NCBI RefSeq assembly: GCF_035751725.1
Contig: NZ_CP142104.1
Span: 3,038,001 to 3,102,000, forward strand
DNA from: Pseudomonas frederiksbergensis
GTDB lineage: Bacteria > Pseudomonadota > Gammaproteobacteria > Pseudomonadales > Pseudomonadaceae
Direction: 5' to 3'
Length of the DNA stretch: 64,000 bases
Below are positions 50,943-59,642 of the stretch, one piece after another. The notes under the pieces are model-generated. The model saw only the letters and a list, made by a program, of their open reading frames with translations, ran no database searches and was not told the origin of the DNA. Each line of letters starts with the position of its first letter. The first letter of the stretch is position 1. Both the position numbers and the translations under genes were made by a program.

Positions 50943-51884
50943 TCAAGCCACGCGGCGAGCTGGGGCCCGGGAATCGGAGAGCTCGGCAAGGAACGCGCAG
51001 CACCGGGAACGCAACCAGCGCTCCCCAGGATCAGTATGGGACGCCCCCCGCCAGACCATCGTCAGTTCATGCTCTGGCAGCGGAATCGGCGCTGCCTCAG
51101 CACGCAAGTCCGTCGCCATCGCCATGGCCTGCGCCACATAGTCGGGCACGATAGCGATCATGTCGCTGCCGGCCAGCAACCTCGGCAACGCGCTGAACTG
51201 CGGCACCGTCAGCACCACCCGCCGATGCCGGCCCGCCTGGCTCAATGCCCGGTCCGAGTCATCGATTACATGCCCCATGGACGAAACCACGGCGTGGGGT
51301 CGGCGGCAGAACTCATCCAAGGATAATTCGCCGGGACGCGAATCCGCCCGCAACAGCATGGGCCGGATCGGTCGCAATGTCTTGCGCCGGGCATTGGCGG
51401 GCAACTCCAGGGTGTGACTGATCCCCACGGTAATCTCGCCGCACGACAGCAACTGGCACATTTGCCATTGATCGGCGCGGCGTACCACCAGCGTCGTGCC
51501 GGGCGCCTCGATGCGCAGGCGGTGCAACAGTTCTGGGAGCAAGGCGTATTCGACATCATCGGACAAGCCGACATGAAATGTGGCGTCGCTGGTGGCGGGG
51601 TCGAACGCCTGGCAGCGACTCAAGGCGGCGGCGATTCCGTCCAGCGCGGGAGTCAGGTTGGAAAAGATTTCCTCTGCGCGCGAGGTCGGCTCCATGACCC
51701 GGCCCCCGCGGATGAACAAAGGGTCGTCGAACATCAGGCGCAAACGCGCCAGGGCGGCACTGATAGTCGGTTGACCGAGTGACAACTTCTCGCTCACGCG
51801 GGTGACGTTTCGCTCATGCATCATGGTTTCGAAGACAACCAGTAGATTGATGTCAGCACGACGCAGGTCATTTCTGTTCATCAT
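50943..51884 (-). CDS. LysR family transcriptional regulator
   Basis: Regulator of 313 residues opening MMNRNDLRRADINLLVVFETMMHERN, with the helix-turn-helix RVSEKLSLGQPTISAALARLR. It is a paralogue of the LysR gene at 1893-2807, sharing the N-terminus and the ending DPGERWLRSR, but its C-terminal tail differs from the MFFGDP(E/D)SL tail used as island target. It is convergent with the GlxA gene and divergent from a histidine kinase gene. Confidence 0.9.
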   Translation of the reverse strand: MMNRNDLRRADINLLVVFETMMHERNVTRVSEKLSLGQPTISAALARLRLMFDDPLFIRGGRVMEPTSRAEEIFSNLTPALDGIAAALSRCQAFDPATSDATFHVGLSDDVEYALLPELLHRLRIEAPGTTLVVRRADQWQMCQLLSCGEITVGISHTLELPANARRKTLRPIRPMLLRADSRPGELSLDEFCRRPHAVVSSMGHVIDDSDRALSQAGRHRRVVLTVPQFSALPRLLAGSDMIAIVPDYVAQAMAMATDLRAEAAPIPLPEHELTMVWRGASHTDPGERWLRSRCCAFLAELSDSRAPARRVA

Positions 51885-52196
51885 GGTAGTCATTCCAGGC
51901 ACAGGGCCGTTGAATCAAGGAAAGTCGCACCCGGAACGTCTTGCAGGGCCGACGCGATGGAATGTTTGAAGGTTAAGCCAAGGACCGGTGGGAGTCTCTT
52001 GTACCGGAGGACGCTCGGCCCACCCTTTGGGTCGAGTCATCGAAACCTGGGTATGGAGGATGACTGCCAGCGTTGGCAGGATTTCAGGGTTTTATGTCCT
52101 ACCCCGGGCCGAGGGCAACTTTTAAGATCCGGTACCGATGCCCCCCGATTCTTCCTTCACCGGGGGGGTGGACCAGAAAAATAGAAGGATTGCAGC
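51885..52196. other. Intergenic region between LysR and histidine kinase genes
   Basis: A 0.3-kb divergent promoter region rich in G and C runs. A small hairpin CTGCCA-N4-TGGCAG lies at 52064-52079. No gene is evident. The AAGGA ribosome binding site for the kinase is at its end. Confidence 0.45.
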
Positions 52197-53411
52197 GTGC
52201 CCACACCCGCCAAAATGCTCAGGAACGTCTACCAAAGCCTGCGGCATACCCCTTGCCCAAAGGCGTCGGGGCCTTCAATGGCAGTCAGCACTCACCCGCT
52301 GGTCAATGCGTTGGGCTGGGCCGTCGGCCTGGTGGTGGCCTGCGGGATCGTCATTATCAACTCCGAAACCCATTCCGACCTGGCGCCGACGCTGCTCTAC
52401 ATCACCTTGCTGCTGATGGCGGCGAATCTGTTTTCCATCAACCTGGTGATCACCGTTGCCCTGATGTGCATGTTCCTGCTGACGACGACGTTCTTGTACA
52501 ACGGCGGCTATCACCGATGGGAATCGATCACGGGCTTCTTCCGCTGCCTGACGGCCCTGTCTGCCATCGCGTTCCTGGCGCTGCGCAGCAAGCAGGCCTC
52601 GGACAGCCTGCGGCACAACCAGGCGTACCTGATCGAGGCCCAGGCTCATTTGGCCCACGCCACCCGGTTGACCTCCCTGGGAGAAATGGCCGCGTCCATA
52701 GCCCATGAAGTCAACCAACCACTGACGGCCATCACCAGCAGCGGCGAGGCATGTCGTCGCTGGCTGGATCGTCCGGTCCCAGACCTCAAGGAAGCCCTCG
52801 ACTCGCTGGAGCGGATCGCCACCAACGCGTGTCGCGCCAGTGAAGTGATCAATCGTACCCGAGCGATGGCGCGCAAATGCGATCCGCTGCGCCGGCCTGA
52901 AAACCTGGACGAGATTGTCAACGAATCCCTCGACCTGGTGCGCCAGCAATTGGTCCTTCACAGAGTCAGTGTGAAGACGGACCTCGCAGCGACGGCAAGC
53001 CGGGTCAACGCCGACCGCGTGCAGCTGCAGCAAGTGATCATCAACCTGATCATCAATGCGTGCCACGCCATGGAGGCGATAAAGGTGCGCGACCGAATCC
53101 TGCGCATACGCACCTGGACACAAGCGCATGAGGTGCTGCTGGAGATCGTGGACCAGGGGGTCGGCATCGATGAAGAGGTCCTGCCCTCGTTGTTCGTCCC
53201 GTTTTTTACCACCAAGGAAAACGGCCTGGGCATCGGGCTTTCCATCTGTCGCTCCATCATGGACTTCCATGAGGGCAGGATCTGGGCCGCCAGCGCAGTG
53301 GGCCAAGGCACCTCCTTCACGTTTTCGTTGCCGCTACTTCCCTCTGCATGCCCCGCCAAGGACGCTGTCGATGAACCCAAGCCACGCCATGAACCCTGCT
53401 CTCACCACTGA
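52197..53411 (+). CDS. Membrane sensor histidine kinase (FixL-like)
   Basis: Kinase of 404 residues with an N-terminal three- or four-helix membrane domain (GWAVGLVVACGIVII to LSAIAFLAL), the phospho-acceptor HEVNQPLTAI after LTSLGEMAASIA, and ATPase boxes NLIINACHAM, DQGVGI and GLGIGLSI. No PAS or haem domain is present, so sensing is by the membrane part. The start is a GTG nine bases after AGAAGGA; an ATG at 52278 is an alternative. It overlaps the FixJ-type regulator gene. Confidence 0.88.
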   Translation: MPTPAKMLRNVYQSLRHTPCPKASGPSMAVSTHPLVNALGWAVGLVVACGIVIINSETHSDLAPTLLYITLLLMAANLFSINLVITVALMCMFLLTTTFLYNGGYHRWESITGFFRCLTALSAIAFLALRSKQASDSLRHNQAYLIEAQAHLAHATRLTSLGEMAASIAHEVNQPLTAITSSGEACRRWLDRPVPDLKEALDSLERIATNACRASEVINRTRAMARKCDPLRRPENLDEIVNESLDLVRQQLVLHRVSVKTDLAATASRVNADRVQLQQVIINLIINACHAMEAIKVRDRILRIRTWTQAHEVLLEIVDQGVGIDEEVLPSLFVPFFTTKENGLGIGLSICRSIMDFHEGRIWAASAVGQGTSFTFSLPLLPSACPAKDAVDEPKPRHEPCSHH

Positions 53412-54021
53412 GCCCATCGTCTATGTGGTCGATGACGATCCATCGCTGCGCGAAGCACTTCGCAGCTTGCTACGCTCCATCGGCCTGCGGGTCGAACTGT
53501 TCGACTCGGTTGCGGATTTCATGGGCCATCCGCGCGCCGACACACCCAGTTGCCTGTTGCTGGACGTGCGCCTTCGCGGCATCAGCGGCCTGGATTTCCA
53601 GCAACAACTGGCGAGTGCCAACGTTCATCTGCCGATCGTATTCATGACCGGCCATGGCGACATCGCCATGACGGTGCGCGCCATGAAGGCCGGCGCCGTG
53701 GACTTCTTGACCAAGCCCTTTCGCGAACAGGACCTGATCGATGCGGTGTCCACCGCCCACCAGCGCGACCGACTGCGCCGAGAGTCCGAACGCAGCCGGC
53801 AGGTGCTTCACGACCGCTACGCCAGTCTTACCGCCCGGGAACGCCAGGTGATGGCATTGGCCGCGTCAGGGCTGATGAACAAGCAGATTGCCGGGCAAAT
53901 CGGCTTGAGCGAGATCACCGTCAAGATCCATCGTGGCCAGGCCATGCGCAAGATGGGCGCGCGCTCGTTTGCCGAGCTGGTGCGCATGGCCCAGGCACTG
54001 GACCTGGATCGCGGTCATTGA
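53371..54021 (+). CDS. FixJ-family response regulator
   Basis: Regulator of 216 residues with a receiver (YVVDDDPSLREAL, phosphorylated Asp in LLLDVRLRG, Lys in LTKPF) and a LuxR-type helix-turn-helix (LTARERQVMALAASGLMNKQIAGQIG). The start opens MNPSHAMNPAL after AAGGA and overlaps the kinase by 41 bases; the second Met is an alternative. It is the partner of the overlapping kinase. Confidence 0.9.
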   Translation: MNPSHAMNPALTTEPIVYVVDDDPSLREALRSLLRSIGLRVELFDSVADFMGHPRADTPSCLLLDVRLRGISGLDFQQQLASANVHLPIVFMTGHGDIAMTVRAMKAGAVDFLTKPFREQDLIDAVSTAHQRDRLRRESERSRQVLHDRYASLTARERQVMALAASGLMNKQIAGQIGLSEITVKIHRGQAMRKMGARSFAELVRMAQALDLDRGH

Positions 54022-54121
54022 AAGTTCATACCCACGTATACTAGGCGCGGCCTTTGGACCGCGTATCTTGCAGTGATGGGGGCGCCTTCATGGCGACCTG
54101 ACATTACTGCCAGGTTTCGAA

Positions 54122-54496
54122 ATGTCCGACACCGCAATTATTTCAATCATCGATGACGATGAATCGGTTCGAGTTGCATTGGATGGGTTGCTGCGCTCCC
54201 ACGGTTATCGCGTCAGGACGTATGCCAGCGCCATCGATTTTCTATCTTCAGGTGGATTTGAGAACACCGCGTGCTTGCTGTCGGACATCCAGATGCCGGA
54301 AATGACTGGCACCCAACTGAGCGATGAGCTTTGTCTTCGCGGCATCGAGATTCCGCTTATTTTCATCACCGGTCTTCCCGCTGTACCGCCACGAGCGAGG
54401 CCCGGAGGAACGGGGCCGGTAGCGGTTTTTCCCAAGCCGTTCAATTGCGCCGAACTGATTGCTTGTATTGACTCGGTGCTTGGTCGTCTGGCTTGA
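54122..54496 (+). CDS. Stand-alone receiver domain protein
   Basis: Protein of 124 residues that is only a FixJ-type receiver: acidic pocket IIDDDES, phosphorylated Asp in LLSDIQMPEMTG and Lys in FPKPF are present. There is no output domain. The loop before the lysine (AVPPRARPGGTG) is unusual in being rich in Pro and Gly. It lies 100 bases after the FixJ-type gene and may act as a phosphate sink or a regulator of the upstream kinase. Confidence 0.85.
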   Translation: MSDTAIISIIDDDESVRVALDGLLRSHGYRVRTYASAIDFLSSGGFENTACLLSDIQMPEMTGTQLSDELCLRGIEIPLIFITGLPAVPPRARPGGTGPVAVFPKPFNCAELIACIDSVLGRLA

Positions 54497-54534
54497 CGTG
54501 GTGTTGTGTATACCGTTGGTGCTGACGAAAAAAA

Positions 54535-54566
54535 ACGGCGCCCTTCCTATCCGGAAAAGGCGCCGT
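54535..54566 (-). terminator. Rho-independent terminator of the YccA-like gene
   Basis: Stem ACGGCGCC/GGCGCCGT with a 16-base loop, followed on the minus strand by eight T residues. It lies 44 bases past the stop of the minus-strand gene. Confidence 0.8.
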
Positions 54567-54609
54567 CTTCAACTCGACAGCTCACGCCAGAAACAGATAT
54601 CCAGGGATA

Positions 54610-55281
54610 TCAGTCATCGCGTCCCATCAAGCCGAACAGCTGCAACAAGCTGACGAACAGGTTGTAGATCGATACATACAGGCTGATGGTCGCCATGATG
54701 TAGTTACGCTCGCCGCCGTGGATGATGGCGCTGGTCTGATAAAGGATGCAGACCGACGAGAACAGCACGAAGCCGGCGCTGATCGCCAGTTGCAGGCCGC
54801 TGATCTGGAAGAAGAAGCTTGCCACGACCGCACCCAGCAACACGAAGAACCCTGCGGTGATGAAACCGCTCAGGAAGCTCATGTCCTTGCGGGAGATCAA
54901 CACGTAGGCCGACAGGCCGCCAAACACCAGGGCGGTCATGGCGAAGGCCGAGCTGACCACTTCGGCGCCGCCTTGCATCCCCAGGTAACGGTTGAGGATC
55001 GGGCCGAGCAGGAAGCCCATGAAACCGGTCAGGGCGAAGGCGGAAACCAGGCCCCAGGCCGAATCGCGGAGCTTGTTGGTGAGGAAGAAAAGGCCGTAGA
55101 AACCGATCAGCACGACAAAGATGTTCGGATAACCGACACGCATCTGTTGTGCGACGAAGGCCATCACGCCGCTGAAAGCGAGCGTGAGTGCCAGCAGGCC
55201 ATAAGTGTTGCGCAGGACGCGGCTAACCTCTAGCTGCTCAGCCTGCACGCTGTTGTTCACTGCGTAATCCTGTTCGCGCAT
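54610..55281 (-). CDS. Bax inhibitor-1/YccA family membrane protein
   Basis: Protein of 223 residues with seven predicted membrane helices and the BI-1 pattern LRNTYGLLALTLAFSGVMAF, plus GAEVVSSAFAMTALVFGGLSAYV. YccA-type proteins modulate the FtsH protease at the inner membrane. The start is the ATG opening MREQDYAVNNS; nine upstream in-frame codons contain the GGAGG ribosome binding site and are excluded. Confidence 0.92.
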   Translation of the reverse strand: MREQDYAVNNSVQAEQLEVSRVLRNTYGLLALTLAFSGVMAFVAQQMRVGYPNIFVVLIGFYGLFFLTNKLRDSAWGLVSAFALTGFMGFLLGPILNRYLGMQGGAEVVSSAFAMTALVFGGLSAYVLISRKDMSFLSGFITAGFFVLLGAVVASFFFQISGLQLAISAGFVLFSSVCILYQTSAIIHGGERNYIMATISLYVSIYNLFVSLLQLFGLMGRDD

Positions 55282-55405
55282 GGCGACACTCCTCCGGTTC
55301 TGAAACATTCAGTGGCAACGATCATAACAGACGCTCTGTAACAAGCTACGTAGAGAGTTTGACAGTGTGTTTCATTCGGGTATTATGGCGCCCGCAACGC
55401 AATAC

Positions 55406-55493
55406 GGAGGTGTGGCCGAGTGGTTTAAGGCAACGGTCTTGAAAACCGTCGACTGTAACAGGTCCATGAGTTCGAATCCCATCGCCTCCGCCA
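55406..55493 (+). tRNA. tRNA-Ser (anticodon UGA)
   Basis: 88 bases including the CCA end. The acceptor GGAGGTG pairs with CGCCTCC, the D-arm is GGCCGAGTGGTTTAAGGC, the anticodon loop CTTGAAA reads TGA, the long variable arm is typical of serine tRNAs, and the T-arm contains GTTCGAATC. It is followed closely by a terminator hairpin. Confidence 0.96.
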
Positions 55494-55500
55494 TCTTTTA

Positions 55501-55534
55501 ACGACAAAGCCCTGATTATTCAGGGCTTTGTCGT
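55501..55534 (+). terminator. Terminator after tRNA-Ser
   Basis: ACGACAAAGCCCTGA and TCAGGGCTTTGTCGT are perfect 15-bp arms around a four-base loop, eight bases after the tRNA. Confidence 0.8.
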
Positions 55535-55926
55535 TTCCGGGCCCAGGAAATTCCCTTCAGCTCTTGCATAATCGTTTCCCTATGGGTCCGCCGGATCGGC
55601 TGGATGTTGCGCCTGACTCGCACTTGCTCGTAGTCACCCGTCTTAAGGTGACAACGTCCATGCTGGCCAGGGATGCATTGATCCCAGACGGAGAGATAAA
55701 AGAAAAAATCTTCTAGCTCACGGATTCAATCCTACAATTTCGGTAGCAACGTCACGTCGACTGCAAGAAGTACGGCATACCGAGAATTTACCCCGCGATC
55801 CAGGTATGAAATCGGGGATTCAAGAGCCCCGTGCATATCGAATGGTCTCGTTTCAGATTCTCGAGCTGCGCACATCAATGGCCGTGCCATTGCCCTAGCG
55901 ACATCCACTGGACGAGCAGGTCAGCG
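55535..55926. other. Intergenic region at the left end of the tRNA-Ser-linked segment
   Basis: About 0.4 kb with no convincing gene between the tRNA terminator and the antiporter gene. It probably contains the antiporter promoter, but no clear motif was seen. Confidence 0.4.
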
Positions 55927-57117
55927 ATGTATCAGAACCTAGCCCTGCTTGCCGCGTTCCTCCTGACCTACAGCATATTTGCAGGACGTTTCGAGTCACG
56001 CCTGCTCAATGGTCCGCTGATGTTCATGCTTGCCGGCCTGATTCTCGGCCCGGCGTTTCTAGGTATTCTGCAACCTCGCATTGACAAGGACGGCCTACGG
56101 ATCCTGGCCGAGCTGACACTGGCAATTGTTCTTTTCAGCGATGCCGCCAACGCCAACCTCAAGACTCTAAAAGCATACGAAGGTCTACCGTTACGCTTGT
56201 TGCTGCTGGGGCTACCACTGACCATGCTGAGTGGCTGGCTGGTGGGCATGTGGTTGTTTCCACAGGTACCGTCATTGGAGCTGGCAATACTGGCGACCCT
56301 CCTGGCGCCCACCGACGCGGCGCTGGGCAAGGCCGTTGTGAGCAATCCCAAGGTTCCCGCGTCCGTGCGTGAAGGGTTGAATGTTGAGAGCGGATTGAAT
56401 GATGGCATCTGTGTTCCGGTGTTGCTGATGTTCCTGGCGCTGCTGATCGAAGAACAGACACGTTCTCCCCTCTCGATGGCCGGGCTGCTGTTTATCGAGG
56501 AGCTTGGCATCGGCGCGGTGACCGGTGTCGTCCTGACGCTTATCGCCTGGAGGTTGCAGCGTTACTCTGGACAACATCAATGGCAGACGCCCGTGTGGTC
56601 ACAACTGATGCTGCCCGGCTTAGCCGTTCTTTGCTTTGCCACAGCTCAAGCAATAGGCGGGAGCGGGTTTATCGCCGCATTTGTCGGCGGGTTGTTCGCC
56701 AGCTATCTGTTTACCCAGCAAAAGCATCACCTGCTAAAGGCCAGCGAAGAATTCGCCAGCCTGTTATCGGTCGTTACCTGGGTCGTATTTGGCGCGCTGG
56801 TAGTTCCTCGGGCCTGGAGCAGCCTTACCGTGGAGGTCTGGCTATACGCGCTGCTCAGCCTGACCGTGATCCGCGTACTGCCGGTACTGATCAGCCTTGC
56901 AGGAAGCCGCTTCGATCTCGAAACCCGGCTGTTCATCGGCTGGTTCGGCCCGCGAGGCCTGGCAAGCATTGTCTTCGCCGTCATGATATTGGAGTACCCC
57001 CTTGAAGCCAGCCATACCTTGGTAGCTGTTGCCGTCTGTACCGTTTTCCTGAGCGTGTTACTCCATGGCTTGACGGCCAACCCATGGGTTGCTCGGCTGG
57101 CTCGCCGCGATCATTGA
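55927..57117 (+). CDS. CPA1-type sodium/proton antiporter
   Basis: Protein of 396 residues with about 12 membrane helices and Na+/H+ exchanger features: LAELTLAIVLFSDAANANL, LAPTDAALGKAVVSN and ESGLNDGICVPVLL, the last holding the ND-type ion-binding pair. It exchanges Na+ or K+ for H+ across the inner membrane. The start opens MYQNLALLA; in-frame codons upstream are poor. It is the first gene of the tRNA-Ser-linked segment. Confidence 0.9.
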   Translation: MYQNLALLAAFLLTYSIFAGRFESRLLNGPLMFMLAGLILGPAFLGILQPRIDKDGLRILAELTLAIVLFSDAANANLKTLKAYEGLPLRLLLLGLPLTMLSGWLVGMWLFPQVPSLELAILATLLAPTDAALGKAVVSNPKVPASVREGLNVESGLNDGICVPVLLMFLALLIEEQTRSPLSMAGLLFIEELGIGAVTGVVLTLIAWRLQRYSGQHQWQTPVWSQLMLPGLAVLCFATAQAIGGSGFIAAFVGGLFASYLFTQQKHHLLKASEEFASLLSVVTWVVFGALVVPRAWSSLTVEVWLYALLSLTVIRVLPVLISLAGSRFDLETRLFIGWFGPRGLASIVFAVMILEYPLEASHTLVAVAVCTVFLSVLLHGLTANPWVARLARRDH

Positions 57118-57447
57118 TTTTTGTCAGGAATCACCCCGCTCGCGAATGCTAGCGTTGTGATCAAAGAGCGCTACGCGTTCGTTCAAGCAACCTTTGCGGG
57201 GCAGCATACGGTCGGGCACATGAATCTTGCCAGGCAGTTGCGAAGAAGGCCCTGGACAATGCCGTCGGAGAGGAACGTCAAACCAGGGCTGGCATGCTCG
57301 CCGCCAAGGGGTCAGTTCGAACCGGACAGTTGAATCTCAGTTGCACCGCCCGGCCCAAGCACAGGTTGCCCTCCGCCCTCGGTTGCGCATCCATGCGAGG
57401 GCTAATCAACTTCGTTCCTTTGCAGCCATCTACCAGGAGGCAATCAA
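57118..57447. other. Intergenic region, no gene seen
   Basis: About 0.33 kb between the antiporter and AI-2E genes without a supported ORF or repeat. Only the CAGGAGG ribosome binding site of the next gene (57434-57440) stands out. Confidence 0.4.
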
Positions 57448-58524
57448 TTGGAGCCCACACCGATCGCCGAGAGATCGTTCTCTCACAGTCTGCTGAATGT
57501 ACTGATTCGCGCCGGGCTGATTGCGGTTCTGGTGATTGTCTGCTTCCAGATCTTCAGTCCGTTCAAGGAACTGTTGCTTTGGTCATTGATCCTGGCGATC
57601 ACACTTTATCCGTTGCAGCGTCGGCTGAAGGACATGCTGGGGCAAAAGGACGGGTACATTTCAACGCTGATCGTGCTGATCACCATTGGTATTCTCACCG
57701 TGCCGATCTATCTGTTAGGCACTTCCATCGCCGACTCAGTGAACAGTGTCATAAGTCTGCTCAAGAGCGGCAATCTGCATGTTCCACCGCCGCCCGATTC
57801 GATCGCCGCTTGGCCACTCGTGGGCAAACCACTGCATGACCTCTGGCAACAGGCAGCGTCCGACCTGCCGGACCTGGTGTACAAGTTCGTACCGCAGATC
57901 AAAGGGATCAGCCTGGCACTGTTGAGCAAGCTCGCCGGGGTCAGCATGGGCTTGATCAGCTTCATCTTCGCCCTGGTCATCGCCGGCATAATCATGGCCC
58001 ATGGAGAAAACGGCAGTCGCAGCGCGGTACAGATCGCTACGCGTTTAAGCGGTCCGATCAGAGGGCCGCAGATCGCTGGACTGTGTACTGCCACAATCCG
58101 TGCGGTGGCGCTTGGGGTGGTCGGAATCGCCTTCATCCAGATGCTGCTGATTGGTGTCGGTTTCGTGATCATGGGTATCCCTGGCGCGGGTCTACTGGCC
58201 CTCGCGGTTCTGCTGATCGGCATCATTCAGCTACCGGCGACACTCATTACCCTCCCGGTGATCGTCTTCGTTTTCGCCACCGAAGGCGCCAGCACGGCGA
58301 CCATTGTGTTCGCCATCTATATCTTCGTCGCCGGCCTGGTAGACAACGTACTCAAGCCACTATTGTTGGGACGCGGTGTCGATGTACCGATGCCGGTGGT
58401 GTTAATCGGGGCCTTGGGGGGAATGGTCACCAGCGGCGTCATCGGGTTGTTCATCGGCCCGGTGGTGCTGGCTGTCGGTTACCAGCTCTTTTGGCAGTGG
58501 GTGCGTAGCGCGCCCGACGACTAG
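57448..58524 (+). CDS. AI-2E family transporter
   Basis: Membrane protein of 358 residues with about eight helices and the family pattern LLWSLILAITLYPLQRRL near the N-terminus and DNVLKPLLLGRGVDVPMPVVLIGALGGMVTSGVIGLFIGPVVLAVGYQL at the C-terminus (shown in parts: DNVLKPLLLGRG, GLFIGPVVLAVGYQL). Members include TqsA and sodium or metabolite exporters. It starts with TTG eight bases after a strong CAGGAGG, an unusual start codon but well supported. Confidence 0.88.
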   Translation: MEPTPIAERSFSHSLLNVLIRAGLIAVLVIVCFQIFSPFKELLLWSLILAITLYPLQRRLKDMLGQKDGYISTLIVLITIGILTVPIYLLGTSIADSVNSVISLLKSGNLHVPPPPDSIAAWPLVGKPLHDLWQQAASDLPDLVYKFVPQIKGISLALLSKLAGVSMGLISFIFALVIAGIIMAHGENGSRSAVQIATRLSGPIRGPQIAGLCTATIRAVALGVVGIAFIQMLLIGVGFVIMGIPGAGLLALAVLLIGIIQLPATLITLPVIVFVFATEGASTATIVFAIYIFVAGLVDNVLKPLLLGRGVDVPMPVVLIGALGGMVTSGVIGLFIGPVVLAVGYQLFWQWVRSAPDD

Positions 58525-58598
58525 CCGAAAACCTGGTTGGGGCCCAGCTCCGCCCCGTGGCAATACTCGGCCCGTTCGCAAGAGGAGGAACCGGTACG

Positions 58599-58943
58599 TC
58601 AGTGCTTGTCCCGCTCTGCGGCCCGTACTGCAATCTCGATAGCCCGAATACTGATCGACGCAAATATCGCCGTCATCAGGATGCCGTTAAAACCGAGCAG
58701 GATCGCAAGCACACGAGTGATGGCCAGCTTTGGTGCGAAGTCCCCGTACCCGATGGTCAAGCCCGTCACGAAGGCAAAATAGATGCCGTCAAAAGGACTC
58801 CACGCTTCCAGATAGCTGATGATCAGGCCGATCAGCACGATACTAATGATGATGAGAGACAGAATCGGCCAGACCACATGCAAATAGAACCACACTGTTT
58901 TGTAGAACTCACGACGGATGTGCTTTGCATGGGCGAAGTTCAT
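58599..58943 (-). CDS. Small two-helix potassium channel protein
   Basis: Protein of 114 residues with two membrane helices flanking a pore loop that holds the K+ selectivity filter TIGYGD (in GLTIGYGDFAPK). Four copies would make a channel. It lacks any RCK or nucleotide-binding regulatory domain. It lies opposite to its neighbours within the tRNA-Ser-linked segment. Confidence 0.88.
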   Translation of the reverse strand: MNFAHAKHIRREFYKTVWFYLHVVWPILSLIIISIVLIGLIISYLEAWSPFDGIYFAFVTGLTIGYGDFAPKLAITRVLAILLGFNGILMTAIFASISIRAIEIAVRAAERDKH

Positions 58944-59144
58944 GTCACGGTTTCCTGAGGTTTACCTTGCCGGCAACTGAATGCCGCAGCCTTGATTATC
59001 AACCTTAAGCTTGGCACACATTCTCGAAACCGACGCCAAAGCCAACTAAACCATTGGTGCGATGTGCCTGTAGAGCAGCCATCGAGCAAAAATATCAATT
59101 GTCAGATGTCGATAATTAAACGATGGATAAAAAGACAAGGATTG

Positions 59145-59158
59145 TTGATTTTTATCAA
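59145..59158. promoter_or_regulatory. Perfect ANR/FNR box
   Basis: TTGATTTTTATCAA matches the TTGAT-N4-ATCAA consensus for the oxygen-responsive regulator ANR. It lies in the 0.3-kb gap (58944-59250, otherwise empty) before the decarboxylase fragment and the PotE-like gene, so that unit is probably induced when oxygen is low. Confidence 0.7.
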
Positions 59159-59250
59159 TAGTCTTTCGGTCAACCGAGGACACGCTGACGTTGAGGCAAC
59201 GCAGTGGACTGCTGAGGGTCGGCACCTGCAAGGTGTCACAGCTTTAATGA

Positions 59251-59565
59251 AGCAGTATTTTTTACGCTGGGGTTGTGCGAACGAATAAGCGCACTACTGT
59301 ATTTGATAGTTGCCCGCGAACACGGTTACCCATCGACCTGGCACAGCACTACCCCGTACAGATCGTATCTTATCCGCCTGGCATTGCGTTGATGATGCCC
59401 GGCGAAAAAGCCGGCACTGATAACAAGGCCATTATTGATTACTTGTTGGCGATGGAGCTGTTCGATGGGCATTTCCCTGGCTTCGAGCATGACAATCATG
59501 GCGTGGAACTCGAACGCGATAGCCAAGGCCAACTCATCTACAAGGTCCATGTAATCAAACACTAG
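59251..59565 (+). pseudogene. C-terminal fragment of an Orn/Lys/Arg decarboxylase
   Basis: The frame opens after a stop at 59248-59250 and has only a GTG (59275) as possible start, without a ribosome binding site. The translation IVSYPPGIALMMPGEK, then HFPGFEHDNHGVE, and the ending YKVHVIKH match the C-terminal domain of inducible amino-acid decarboxylases such as SpeF and LdcC. The PLP-binding core of about 600 residues is missing. With the adjacent PotE-like gene this is the remnant of a speF-potE-type acid-response operon. A retained small protein of 96 residues cannot be excluded. Confidence 0.65.
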
Positions 59566-59642
59566 GGTTCTAACCCTCTGTCCGACGACCTTTCAAGCGC
59601 CGGAACCGGGGTCAATGCGTTGAGCAGATCAAGGAGTTCCCG

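Larger units (their letters stand above)
55345..55534. repeat. tRNA-Ser locus, intact copy of a segmental duplication
   Basis: From GCTACGTAGAG before the promoter region, through the tRNA to the terminator hairpin, this segment is repeated in decayed form at 62041-62225. Upstream identity is high: GTTTGACAGTGTGTTTCA and CGCAACGCAATACG are shared. Confidence 0.7.
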
